This document shows positions 1-10,822 of a DNA stretch of 64,000 nt, one piece after another. A program made the translations under genes and the position numbers. Numbering within the stretch: position 1 is the stretch's first letter; each line of letters begins with the position of its first letter. The DNA comes from Zea mays (taxonomy: Eukaryota > Streptophyta > Magnoliopsida > Poales > Poaceae): contig NC_050096.1 of NCBI RefSeq assembly GCF_902167145.1, positions 262,778,622 through 262,842,621 of the forward strand, read 5' to 3'. The notes beneath the pieces are model-generated. The model saw only the letters and a list, made by a program, of their open reading frames with translations, was not told the DNA's origin and ran no database searches.

Positions 1-2006
1 GGGCTATTCTTCCTTGCATGGTTAGTTAGACAACAAGAAGCATGATATTTGGCACAATGTTTGCAAAAATTATCATTTAAGGAGCTAGACTTAGATTCAA
101 TCACTAAAGATGAGGCATTGATGTTCTTGCAATTTTCAAGTTGCACTTGAAGTTCTTGATTTTGAACATTCAAGCTTAACATGCTTGTTTCAAGTGCATT
201 CTTTTCATTTGCAAGATTAGCTATAGAGGTTTTCATATTAATTACTTCTTTATCTTTATTCTCTATAGTTATCTTGACTAAAGATACTTCCTTAGTCAAG
301 ACATCTAGCATTTCATCTTTATTGTGAAGCAATTCTTGAAGCTCTAGGTTTCTTTCCTTTTCAAGGATAAGCAAGTCTTCTTGAGCATCAAGAGTTGCTT
401 TTCTTTTATCTAGCTTCTCCATTAATTTGGTGATAACATTGTATCCATTCAAGCCAAATTCTTTAATCATTTTATTTTTCATGGCAATTTGTTCATCATC
501 ATCATCATTTGGAAAATCATTACTAAATAAGGTTGCCTTATCTCCTTTTGCCATGAGGCAAGTTGGAGTGTAGGAGTCGTCTTGTAGGTTGGTGAAGAGT
601 TGCGAGCTTGATGTAGATTGGATGGCCATGTTTGCCACCACTTCCTCTTCCTCGAAGCTAGAACTCTCTTCATCAGAGTTCCATTCTTCACCAATATGGG
701 CTTGACCATATTTCTTCTTCTTGAAGTATCCCTTGGTCTTGCCTCCCTTTTTGAACTTGTCCTTCTTGTATTCCTTCTTAGCTTCTTGTTCCTTCTTGTT
801 AGGACAATCCGCTATGAAATGACCGGTTTGGCCACATTCATAGCATGCCCTCTTCTTTCCTTTCCTTTGGAACTTGTCATTTTTCCTTACAAATTTCTTG
901 AATGTTTTGATGAACATAGTTGTGTCTTCATCACTTGAGCTATCTTCATCACTTGAGGTCTCGACCACTTTCTTTGCTTTGTGGTCTTTGTTCTTCTTGG
1001 GGTTGTCTTGTTCATTAGTGATCAAGGCATGAGAGTCCCTTGACTTGATAGGGGCTTCTTCGGACTCGTGTTGTTGAATCTTTGCAAATAATTGATGAGG
1101 CGTCATATCCTCATAGTCATCACGATCCCTAATCATCCTTGCAAGACTCTTATCCTTTTCTTTATATGCTCTCATGAATAATCTTGTGACCTTGGAGTCA
1201 CTCCAATCTTCACTCCCAAGTACTCTTATTTTGTTGACCAACACCATCAACCGATCAAAGAGTGATTGAAGCGACTCACCCTTTGTCCAATCATATCTTG
1301 CAAGCTCACTTTCCAAAGCTTCAACTCTATGTCTCTTAGCTTTGGGATCTCCTTCATGTGACATTTTAAGAATATTCCAAATGTCACGGACATCTTCTCT
1401 TCCTTGAACTTTCCGGTATTCTTCCGGACAAAGACTTCCTTTAATTATGCTCACTGCTTGAGCATTGCGATGAACCTCTTGCATCATTTCCGGAGTCATC
1501 TCTTCTCCTTAGGCGGGCTTATACATACCTACATTAACAATCTCTCAAAGACTAGGATGCACACCGATTAAATGCGACTTCATCTTGTCGGCCCACTCGT
1601 CATAGTTCAACTCACTAAGAGTTGGTAACTTTCCAAGTGGGGCGGAAGAGAAGTTGGGAATATAATTTCTAGAGTAATCGAATTGAACTTTGCTAAATTC
1701 GTTACCTTTGCTTTTGGTAGATGATCCTTCGGTGTTGAGACTTACCTTGCTCAATACCTTAGACACCAAAAGATCCACTAGATCGTCATTGTAATCAAAT
1801 GTTCCCTTACCTTTATCTTCTTCGGCCTTTCTTCTTGATTCTTCTTCTTCGGCCTTTTTCTTAGCATCTTCCTCTTTCATTTTGAGGAACATTCTCTCGG
1901 CAATCTTCATGGCGAGGTCGAGGACCTTGGGGTCCACTTCCTCACCGGAAGATGTGATGGGGATTTCCTCGAGGAGAGGATCCACATGGTCCCGTTGAGT
2001 AGACAT
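1..2006 (-). pseudogene. SIRE-type Copia gag, broken, running off the left edge
   Basis: This is the gag half of a minus-strand Copia retrotransposon; its pol lies left of the window. Translation starts at the ATG ending at 2006 with an acidic, lysine-rich leader. The retrotransposon gag domain follows, then a canonical CCHC zinc knuckle (CYECGQTGHFIADC, about 805-846) and a long heptad-rich coiled coil (about 100-470). Gag packages element RNA into virus-like particles. The reading frame is interrupted by TGA at 1545-1547 and TAA at 1509-1511, both in the gag frame and both explicable as single C/G-to-T/A transitions, so this copy cannot make a full Gag. The long coiled-coil extension after the knuckle is typical of the SIRE/Maximus lineage. 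Confidence 0.85.
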
Positions 2007-2047
2007 GATCGTTTCCTCACGCGGTTAAGCGTAAAACGAGGTACGAA

Positions 2048-2060
2048 GCTTTGATACCAA
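2048..2060 (-). other. Primer-binding site of the left Copia element
   Basis: Read on the minus strand this is TTGGTATCAAAGC, complementary to the 3' end of plant initiator tRNA-Met. It sits directly inside the LTR that begins at 2062, which fixes the element's orientation and its 5' LTR. Confidence 0.85.
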
Positions 2061-2061
2061 T

Positions 2062-3756
2062 TGAAAGTAGCCTAGAGGGGGGTGAATAGGCTAATCTGAA
2101 AATTTTCACAACAAACTTCGAAAGATTGTTAGATACACAGTTCGACTGGTGCAGGCCGGTTCAACAGCTACGTGCGCAAGTTGAACCACTCTGAACCAAT
2201 CCAACTGTTTTATAAACTTTAGACTAAAATCTACTCGAAAAAGTATTTCGCAAGTTCTTGAGAGAAGTAAGATATAGCTAAGTGAGGATGAAAAGATGAA
2301 TATGTAAAGGCTATTTTACTTCTAGATAAACTCTACGGAAAAATCTTTATGTCAACCTTGCAAGTAAAAATATCTCAAGTTAAAACAAGCAAGAACACAA
2401 GACACAAGATTTAATCCGAGGTTCGGCCACACCACAAAGGTGTCCTACTCCCCGTTGAGGAGCCCACAAAGGGCCGGGTCTTTTTCAACCCTAATCCTCC
2501 AAAAGCCGACCACAAAGGTCAAGGCAATCTCTTCTTATCTTAGCTCAAAGAGCGGGTGATACAAACTTCTTAGGGTCGTCCACAAATTTGGAGACTCCCA
2601 AGCAACCTCAAAAGATCTTGAAACCTAGGGTTTCAAGAACACCAAGAACGCACAAGAGGGGTTTGCACAAGCTCAAGTCTTTGTAAAAGAGATGGGAGAG
2701 GAGAACCAAATCGTGAGCACAAGCACAAACCTCACACCCAAGAGCTCCTCCAACAAGGTTGAATCTTGAGGAAGATTTAAGTGTGAGAGAGATGGAGAGA
2801 TGAGTGCTTTGTCTCAAGTTAGGTGAGCAATAAATGAGTGAGTGTTCAGCCGTCTTAAAGAAGAGAGAGAGGGGGGGTCTATTTATAGTCACGGCTCAAA
2901 AACTAGCCGTTTGACCAAAAACCCCGCTGAAAACCGGTTGAACCGCCCCCTAGGGCGGTCAAACCGCCCCCTGACAGGTCAGCAGCCTATCTGCCAGTCT
3001 GACTGCCAGACTGACTGGCAGACTGACCTGCAGGCGGGACAGACAGGCCAGGACCGGTTGAACCGCCCCCTAGGGCGGTTGAACCGCCCCCTGACACCCC
3101 TGGCGACCTGACTGCCAGTCTAACTGGCAGACTGCAGATCAGAAGTCAGAGGGTCAAAGACCAGTTGAGCTGCCCCCAGAACCAGTTCAGCTGGTCTAGA
3201 CCAGAGAGTTTTGGAGAGAAAACCCCAGCTCAGCTGCCCGGGGGCAAGTTCAGCTGGGTATGGTCAGAGAGGTCCACAGCTAAAGTTGAAGTTCAGCAGG
3301 AGTTGAAAGTTCAACTCAGCTGAAGTCCAGCTCAGCTGAAAAGCTCAGCTGCAGCTGAAGAAGCTCATCACAGCTGAAGTTAAGTTCAGCTGGAAAGCTC
3401 AGCTGCAGTTGAAGAAGTTCAGCTGCTTTTCAGCAAGAACACTCTAGGTTTCTCAACCCAAACCATGGTCAACCAAATAATGTTAAAGTGATTTTTGTTT
3501 TTCAAAAATAGCTTTTGAATTAGATGACTTGAGCTATAGCAAACACCTGTACCTGTGCGGAAAAGAACAAGGAAGAATTACATCATGCAACACAAGATTT
3601 TACATAAATTTTATACGTCTGTTGCATGAAGTCCTTGGTGCTTCCTTAAGTTCCTGTTTCCTTCTAATCAAGCACTGAGAACAAAAACTGTTAGTACCCT
3701 TATTTGTTTTGTCATTAAATCACCAAAACCCTCACTTGGGGTTGATTGCACTTACA
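2062..3756 (-). repeat. 5' LTR of the left SIRE-type Copia element
   Basis: The LTR begins TGAAAGTAGCC next to the primer-binding site and ends near CACTTACA at about 3756, where gypsy integrase coding resumes. It is about 1.7 kb. A minus-strand TATA box (CTATAAATAG, about 2879-2888) lies downstream, in element orientation, of a 500-bp array of short palindromes. The partner 3' LTR is outside the window, so the exact right boundary (within about 15 bp) and the target duplication cannot be checked here. Confidence 0.75.
2930..3440. repeat. Array of short palindromic motifs in U3 of the left Copia LTR
   Basis: Three motif types recur in succession: GGTTGAACCGCCCC with its partner GGGCGGTT, the pair CTGCCAGTC/GACTGGCAG, and many copies of CAGCTG within variants of AGCTGAAGTTCAGCTG. 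The array lies immediately upstream of the LTR TATA box in element orientation, so it occupies the enhancer position. What binds it is not known. Confidence 0.75.
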
Positions 3757-4162
3757 GTTCTTTCTAGTCTATGGGGCCGAGACCATCTTGCCCACAGACT
3801 TAGAATATGGTTCCTCGAGGACGAGGGCGTACGACGACCAAAGCAATCGAACCAACCGAGAAGACTCACTGGACCAGCTAGAAGAGGCTCGGGACATGGC
3901 CTTACTACACTCGGCGCGATATCAGCAGTCCCTGCGACGCTACCACGCCCGAGGGGTTCGGTCTCGAGACCTCCAGGTGGGCGACTTGGTGCTTCGGCTG
4001 CGACAAGACGCCCGAGGGCACCACAAGCTCACGCCTCCCTGGGAAGGGCCATTCATCATCGCCAAGATTTTGAAGCCCGGAACATACAAGCTGGCCAACA
4101 GTCAAGGCGAGGTCTACAGCAACGCTTGGAACATCCGACAGCTACGTCGCTTCTACCCTTAA
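3757..4162 (+). pseudogene. Integrase C-terminal segment of the Huck-like pol
   Basis: An open frame ends at TAA 4160-4162 and carries FFLVYGAE near its start, a region linking the integrase core to its C-terminus. It also has the hydrophobic GPF module (WEGPFIIAKILKPGTYKL) and the characteristic gypsy terminus NIRQLRRFYP. These belong to the DNA-binding C-terminal domain of integrase. The N-terminal zinc finger and the DDE core are missing because the frame begins at the Copia junction; the apparent TTG start at 3746 is only where the upstream LTR happens to be open. Confidence 0.85.
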
Positions 4163-4608
4163 GATGTTTTCAAGTCGTTCATACACTTCATTTACATACG
4201 CCAATAAAGTCTAACCATCAAGGAAGGGTCAGCCTTGCCTCGGCAAAGCCTGACCCTCCCTCGGGGGCTAGAAGGGGCGAACCCCCTCTGCGTCAAAATT
4301 TTCCTCGAAAGAAGTCTTCCACCAAAACGACTTTCGCGTCTCCCGGCTATATCAGTAACAGGACCCCGAGAAATGAATAAGAGTGCAAAGTGGCAAGGCC
4401 GACCGAGCCGAGGGACTCCTACGCCTCCGAGATACGGAAACCTCACTCGTCACCTACCACGAAAAATAACTCTTACTTGGGTAAGCAATCCTGCTACTGA
4501 CGAACGAGCCCGGACACGAAAAACAGGAGGAAAAGAGACACAACTTTATATTATGACGACAAAGTGTTCGGGCCTCGGTGGCCGCAAAAGACACATACGC
4601 ACTACGCA
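4163..4608. other. Spacer between pol and the antisense gene
   Basis: GC-rich, with overlapping open frames on both strands but no recognisable domain. It is probably the 3' UTR of sense pol transcripts and the 3' end of the antisense gene. Confidence 0.4.
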
Positions 4609-7600
4609 TTAAAAATAAACTGCTCCGGCGGAATCAGGCTCGCCCGGAGAAGGAGCCGCGCCCTCGGCTTCGTTTCCACCCTCGGCGAGATCCGCCCCGG
4701 CCTCGGACGACGGCGCAAGCGGAAGGATCTCTGCTTCGAAGGTGGTCGCCAGCACCGTGCTTGGGCCTGCGGCGGCCGCGTCAAGCCTCTGGACTTCGGC
4801 CAGGGCAGCTTCATCTTCGTCGGGAAGGCAGTACCCCTCGCTGACCCGCTCCAGATCTAAGTCGTAGTGGGAAGCGAGCACGACGAAGGCTCGCCTAACG
4901 TCGTGATGCAGCGCCTCGTGGAGTCTGTCGCGCGCGTGGTCACCCAAGGCCTGCAGGCGACTCTGAGGGGAGCTTCCCGAGGGGACGTCGTCGAGACCAA
5001 AGACCCGGCAGAAGGCCGAGATAGCCTCGGACATGGCCACGTGGTCGGCCTCCCTCTGCTCGACCGCCTGGGCAAGTGCCTTGGTGGACTCATCAAGGGC
5101 AGACTCGAGTTCTGCAAACAGCCAAAGCAGAAGTCTTCAAACACGAGTTAAAGAATGAAGCTGAATCAAAATCTTAAAACAACCAAGACATACCTTAGAC
5201 TCGAGCACGCTGCTCCGAGGATGTGGCTTGGGCCACGGCTAGGTCTGCCGCAAGGGCTCCGGCCCGAGCAGACGCCTTGGCTAGCTAGTCTCCAAGGGCC
5301 TCAGCCCGGTTTTCAGCCTCGACGGCCCGGCTCCAACTGCTGCCGATGACCTGGCCAAGCTCCAACTGCTGCCGCCGCGCCTCTGCGCGTGCCGCCGCTG
5401 CCTCCGCTCCCAGATCGACGCAGAGCAACCGAAGATCCGCCACCTTGGCGCTCTGTTGGGAGAGGCGCTCGGTAGTCTCGACAAGCGTGGTCCTCAGGAA
5501 CCGCAGCGAACCCCAGACATCGGCCTCGCGGCGGATGAACGACGACTTGGCGGCGCTCAGATCCGTTAGATCCTGAGGAAAGGAAGCGGGGCGTCAACAA
5601 AAAATGCCTTGATCACGTGAAAGGTATGCCTGAAATCCTCACCTGGAGAATCTTGGGAACATCCCTGCAAAGGACCTCCAGGGTCGACCGAAATGACCCC
5701 ACCGTCGCCTCGGCACGCTCACAAAGCTCGTCCCAAGACTGCTCCTCTCGCTCATCGTCGAGAACGAAGAGGGGATCCGAAGCACCACGGGTCCAGAACC
5801 GGAGCGACTGACGCCAACCGTCGGGACTACGTCGCGTGGGGACGAGGCTGCCGCTCCCCAGGACGGGTCGCGGTTCTGCGCCCCCCTCCTCCGAGGCATC
5901 AGGTAGCGACGCCTCGGCCATCTCAGCATCGGCGGCGACGGGTGGCTCCACGGCCAGAACGGCAACGACCTCGGCAGAAGCCGGTGCCAGCGCCGGCAAC
6001 ACGTCTGGTGGGCTCGAGGCCGCAGCCGCGCCAGCAGTCTCCCTCGGCACGACGGCCGCCTCGGCAGAGGAGTCAGCCTCGGGAGCTCGCCCCACGGCAA
6101 CTTGTGTCGCCTAAGCCCCCCGCTTTGGGGCATCTTGCGAGGAGGTCAGCTGGCCGGCGAGGCCCGGCGCGGCACTAGCTGCAGAAGCCGACGCCGTCTT
6201 GAGGACCTTCCGGGGAGCCAGACCGGTCGAACCGTGCCTCCGCTTGCTGGGAAGAAAGGGAAGAGCAGGATCAGGACATACGAAGGAGGAGCCAGGACGG
6301 AGGTACCCTAAGATACTTACCCACTCCGGGCCACGACCAATCGTGTCGGCGGGGAAGTCCCTCGAGCCTCGGTCCCCGAAGGTACCACCGAGGTTAGCCC
6401 CGCTGCCGGCTTCGGCACCATCCTTGCCTCGGGCGCCCGAGGCACCAGAGGGACGGACTGCCCAGGCGCAGCCACTACGACCCGAGGATCACCCTCCTAT
6501 GCAGTCGGCACGGGCAACGGTTCTTGGGGAACAGGCGGGTCGGCCTGACTCCCCGAGGTCACCTCAACTACCTCGGCCAAGGGGTCAAGTACCCCCTCAG
6601 CCTGCCCCCGTTCTTTGGACCGGGACCCTGACGTCCCGGCCCCGGATACCGAGCGCCAGCCAGCTCGGGGGCTGGCTCGACGACCCCTGGCCCAGCCTCA
6701 GATCTGGGCTGAGGCCGAGGCGGGCAGCCATGTCGTCGTCTTCATCATTATCTTCATCGTCGTCGTCGTCATCGTCAGGCGTCTCCGGTGACGGCTCCCT
6801 CGGGAGCCCATCCCTCTCCTGCCGACGACGAAGCCTCTCCAAGGCGTCCCGAGCCCGCATCCTCTCGCGGGCCCGAGCCTTCTTTGTGTCCTTCTTCTCC
6901 TTCCTCTTCTCTGCGGCGACCCTTCGCGCGGCTCGGTCCACCGCGTCCTCCGGGACCGGTGGCAGGGAAGGCTTGTGAAACCCCACCTCCTGGAGACGGA
7001 CGAAAAGTCTCGGCTATGAGAACTAAGGGCAATCCGACACAAGAAGGAAGAAGGAGCGGACACTCACCAGGGACACACACCCGCGATCGGGACGCATCGA
7101 GAGCTGGGAAAAGGCACCGGCGTCTAACTTCCCTACCGTGTCGGCTACCCGCCTGTGGAGGTCGTCGGCGGGAAGGGGGTCCGAGGACATCTGCAAACCC
7201 TCCAAGTCGACCCCCGGTGTCATCTCCCAAAGCAGCAGCCGCCGCTCCGTCAAGGGGAGCACCCTCTGGCAGTGAATGGCGGCAAACACCCCCGCGGCGG
7301 TGAGCCCTCCTTCTCGCAGCTCCTCCAAGGCCTTCAAAAGGGGCTGGAGATTCTTCTCTCTCTCGCGTGGGGCCCCGTAGCGCCAGTTACCGCCGGCGGC
7401 GGTCACCACTCGTTGAGAAAACGACGGGAGCCTCCCGTCGTCATTCCGGAGATAAAACCACCGGCGCTGCCACCCCTTGTTCGAAGACGCAAGGATGGCA
7501 GGGATGTACTGCTGCGCCCGCGCCTGCCTCAACTGGAGGATGTAGCCACCGGCCCGCACCGCCATGCGAACTTTTCTTTCCCCCGTCGTCGAGGCAAAAA

Positions 7601-7991
7601 GCTCCGCGGAGAAGAGATGGGTCCACAGGTCCCAGTGGGGGGCAATCCCCAAAAATCCTTTGCAACCCGCCGCGAAGATGGCTGCTTGCGCGATGGAGTT
7701 GGGACTGAGATTGTGCAGCTCCACCCCGTAGACGTGCAGAATCGCCCGCATGAAACGACTTGCCGGCACTCCGAACCTCTACTCGTGAAAAGAGACGAAG
7801 CTCAGCACATACCCCGGCGGCGGGGACGGGGCGGCTCCGCTCGGAGGGGCCATCCACTCCGGTTGCGAGTCACTGGAGAGAGGACGAAGCAAACCATCAG
7901 CAACAAGGGCCTCCAGATCATCCGCCGCGACGGTGGAGAAAGGCCACGGGTCGCGCGGCGAAACAACGGTCACCCGGTCGGCCATCACCAA
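4609..7991 (-). pseudogene. Antisense multi-exon gene of the Huck-like element (putative gypsy-type transposon domain protein)
   Basis: A gene of unknown function lies opposite to gag-pol. Exon 1 runs from ATG 7991 to a GTGAGT donor at 7067 and encodes a domain that I recall as Pfam 'Putative gypsy type transposon' (PF04195), with SNKGWQRRWFYLRND as a hallmark. A TAG at 7779-7781 interrupts the same frame. After a roughly 70-bp intron, exon 2 (about 6600-6992) is a basic KR-rich helix followed by an Asp/Glu run (about 6725-6780). Further in-strand blocks at 5613-6095 (Ala/Pro-rich, then helical), 5313-5600 (helical, coiled coil) and 4609-5040 look like later exons; their splice sites were not all resolved. 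Antisense ORFs are described for large Tat-type elements such as Grande and RIRE2, but their function is not established. Confidence 0.6.
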
Positions 7992-8475
7992 GCAGAAGAG
8001 GTGGTGGCAGAGAGGACAAGGTGCGTGGTTTCCTTTCTCTGGCTACTCCCTCGGGTTGTGAAAACCTAAGTGGGAGGCGAGCAGCAGAGTAAAGAACCGT
8101 CACCGGACCCTCTCCCGAATATATAAAGGCCCAGGCGAGACCCGTTCAACACTTCGCCTGAACCCGCCGCGAGATTCAAAACTCAAAGGCGAGACGCCCG
8201 TTCCTCGAACGGCTTGCACGCGCACAACGACTGCCCCGCGAACCACTCGTCCCGTCGCATTAACTCTGCAGCAGGGCAGGTGACACCTTTGGCAGGCGAA
8301 GCAGGCGACGCTTCACCTCCGCCATGATGACCGCGTCAAAAAGGTACGCCACGTCGTTCAAATTCATATCCCTTTTTCTCTTCCCCTTTCTCTCTCTTGC
8401 TACAGGGACCGGGAAAGGGGATACTTTGAAAGGGATCCTTCTCCGCGAAGGAAGCGGGCCCCGAGCCCTCCTACT

Positions 8476-8760
8476 GATCAGAGGTTCGAAGGTTGGCCCC
8501 TCGGAAGGGTTCGACAGCCGCCTTAGAGCACTCAGGCTCCGCGCCTACCACTGATCAGAGGTTCGAAGGCTGGCCCCTCGGAAGGGTTCGACAGCCGCCT
8601 CAGAGCACTCGGGCTCCACGCCCACTACTGGTCAGAGGTTCGAAGGCTGGCCCCTCGGAGGGGTTCGACAGCCGCCTCAAGCCACTCGGGCTCCGCGCCC
8701 ACTACTGATTAGGGGTTCGTAGGCTGGCCCCCGAAGGGTTCGACAACCGCCTCAGAGCAC
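8476..8760. repeat. 77-bp tandem repeat, about 3.7 copies
   Basis: Units start at 8476, 8553, 8630 and 8707, exactly 77 bp apart. Each opens with a form of GATCAGAGGTTCGAAGGCTG and contains GGGTTCGACAGCCGCC. The array lies upstream (in antisense orientation) of the antisense gene and about 0.7 kb before the 3' LTR. The unit is GC-rich and shows no open frame of note. Divergence is a few bases per unit, greatest in the last copy. Confidence 0.9.
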
Positions 8761-9474
8761 GCAGAGCGAGGGATGACTCTGGGTACGTTCGATACACAAC
8801 CAAGGCTCGGGCTACGCTCCCGAGGTACCCTAGGACATTTCCGAGACCAGCGGGAGCGATTTTGTAATGGAATCCCATCAGAGGGAGGCATCGAGCCCTC
8901 GGACCCTATCAAACGGGACCGGGTCCGGCAAATCACCTGCAGGTACTTTTGGAGCGCGCCTCTGGGCCACTAGCCGACCCTTATCGAATGGGGCACGGGT
9001 GCCCACTCGGATCACCCGCTAGCAACTCACTGGAGACACCATGTTCGGCGCCCTACGAGGGTAACATGGCGCTTTCCCCCCTCCTCCTTGCGGAAAGGCG
9101 GCGCAGGGGCGTATGAAAAAAGTCGAGTCTGTCCTTAATCGTCCTCTCGCTCTGTGCGGAGGCTCGGGGGCTGCTCTCGCAAACCCGGCTCCGGCCAACC
9201 CGTTGACAGCGTCAACATACCAGCCCGAGAACTTGGAACCTGACTATGCACCCGGGCTACGGCCAGTTCGCATGAGGGAACAACCAGACCGGCCAAAGCA
9301 TCACGAAACGCGCTAAGACCTCGAAGGAGTCAAACCACTCCTCCGAGGCCTCGGGGGCTACACCCGGTGGGTGCGCTCGCGCGCACCCATTGGAACGAAA
9401 CGCAACCGAGAAAGGCCGGTCCCCTTGCAAAAAAGTGCGACAAAAGCCTCCAAGCGAGTATCAACACACCCTTC
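8761..9474. other. Huck-like 3' non-coding region
   Basis: No gene is recognised. The stretch is GC-rich internal DNA between the 77-bp array and the 3' LTR, with repeated CTCGGGGGCT words that also occur in the polypurine tract area. Confidence 0.4.
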
Positions 9475-9490
9475 AAGGCTCGGGGGCTAC
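9475..9490 (+). other. Polypurine tract region of the Huck-like element
   Basis: AAGGCTCGGGGGCTAC immediately precedes the TGTCAGG start of the 3' LTR, the position of the plus-strand primer. It is not a pure purine run, but the same GCTCGGGGGCTAC arrangement is what I recall for Huck-type elements. Confidence 0.6.
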
Positions 9491-10822
9491 TGTCAGGGAC
9501 CATAATTAGGGGTACCCCCAAGACTCCTAATCTCAGCTAGTAACCCCCATCAGCACAAAGCCGCAAAGGCCTGATGGGCGCGATTAAGGTCAAGGCTCAG
9601 TCCACTCAAGGGACACGTTCTCGCCTCGCCCGAGCCCAGCCTCAGGCAAAGGCAGCCGACCCCGGAGGATTCACATCTCGCCCGAGGGCCCCCTCAAGCA
9701 ATGGACACACCTTCGGCTCGCCCGAGGCCCAGTCTTCGCGGAGAAGCAACCTTGGCCAGATCGCCACGCCAACCGACTGTATCGCAGGAGCATTTAATGC
9801 AAGGATCGACTAACACCTTATCCTGACGCGTGCTTCTCAGTCGACAGAGCCGAAGTGATCGCAGTCACTTCGCCGCTCCACTGACCGACCTGACAGGAAA
9901 ACAGCGCCGCCTGCCCCGCTCCGACTGCTGTGCCACTCGACAGAGTGAGGCTGACAGCAGTTAAGTCCAGCTCGGGCGCCATGGGAAGCTCCGCCTCGCC
10001 CGACCCCAGGGCTCGGACTCAGCCTCGGCCTCGGAAGACGAACTCCGCCTCGTCGCCTGACCCCAGGGCTCGGACTCAGCCTCGGCCTCGGAAGACGAAC
10101 TCCACCTCGCCCGACCCTAAGGCTCGGACTCAGCCTCGACATCGGAGGAGCCTCCGCCTCGCCCGACCTTGGGCTTGGACCCGCCACGTCATAGGGAAGG
10201 TCATCATTACCCTACCCCTAGCTAGCTCAGGCTACGGTGAATAAGACCGGTGTCCCATCTGGCTCGCCCCGGTAAACAAGTAATGGTGGCACCCCGCGTG
10301 CTCCATGACGACGGCGGCTCTCAGCCCCTTACGGAAGCAAGGAGACGTCAGCAAGGATCCGACAACCCCGACAGCTGTACTTCCACAAGGCTCAAGCACT
10401 CCTCCGACGGCCATGACATCACATGAACAGGGCACCAAAACCTCTCCGGCTGCCACGACGGCATGTACTTAGGGCTCTAGCTCCTCTCTGCTAGACACGT
10501 TAGCACACTGCTACACCCCCATTATACACTTGGGCCCTCTCCTTACGCCTATAAAAGGAAGGTCCAGGGCTCTCGTACGAGATGGTTGGCCGCGCGGGAG
10601 AACGGGATGGCAGATGGTCTCTCTCTCCCTCACGGACGCTTGTAACCCCCCTACTACAAGCGCACCCGACCTGGGCGCAGGGCAACACGAAGGCCGCGGG
10701 TTTCCCCTTTGCCTGTTTCTTCCCCCCTTCGTGCTCCGTCTCGCGCCGACCCATCTGGGCTGGGACACGCGGCGACAATTTACTCGTCGGTCCAGGGACC
10801 CCCCGGGGTCGAAACGCCGACA
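9491..10822 (+). repeat. 3' LTR of the Huck-like element
   Basis: It begins TGTCAGGGACC and ends GCCGACA (TG...CA termini), 1332 bp. A plus-strand TATA-like CTATAAAAGG lies at 10550-10559, close to the promoter position expected for an LTR. Between 9989 and about 10165 a 52-57-bp unit (CTCCGCCTCGCCCGACC...) is repeated in tandem with starts at 9989, 10043, 10100 and 10152. No 5' LTR is in the window for comparison. Confidence 0.85.
9989..10165. repeat. Tandem repeat (about 54 bp) in the Huck-like LTR
   Basis: Successive units start at 9989, 10043, 10100 and 10152 and share CCAGGGCTCGGACTCAGCCT and TCGGAAGACGAACTCC. The array lies upstream of the LTR TATA-like site, so it may be part of the promoter. 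Repeat number varies among copies of such LTRs in my recollection. Confidence 0.8.

Larger units (their letters stand above)
3757..10822 (+). mobile_element. Huck-like Ty3/gypsy element, right part (pol end, antisense gene, 3' LTR)
   Basis: The visible part runs from the end of integrase through a 5.3-kb non-pol region to a complete 3' LTR ending at 10822. The 5' portion is absent because the Copia element at 1-3756 interrupts integrase; it presumably continues beyond the left edge. At the right end the LTR abuts integrase coding of a minus-strand chromovirus, right after its CHPQT motif, showing that this element inserted into that one. The expected target duplication on this side is AGTTT (10823-10827). 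LTR sequence and layout resemble maize Huck, a large gypsy family; the name is a recall-based assignment. Confidence 0.8.

Noticed and set aside
2930..3440. CRISPR-like array
   Set aside because: The repeats are short, variable palindromes with no constant repeat/spacer lengths, in a plant LTR.
5693..7303. Plus-strand open frames through the Huck-like 3' region
   Set aside because: Low-complexity Pro/Arg/Ser translations opposite the antisense gene; the recognisable domain is on the minus strand.
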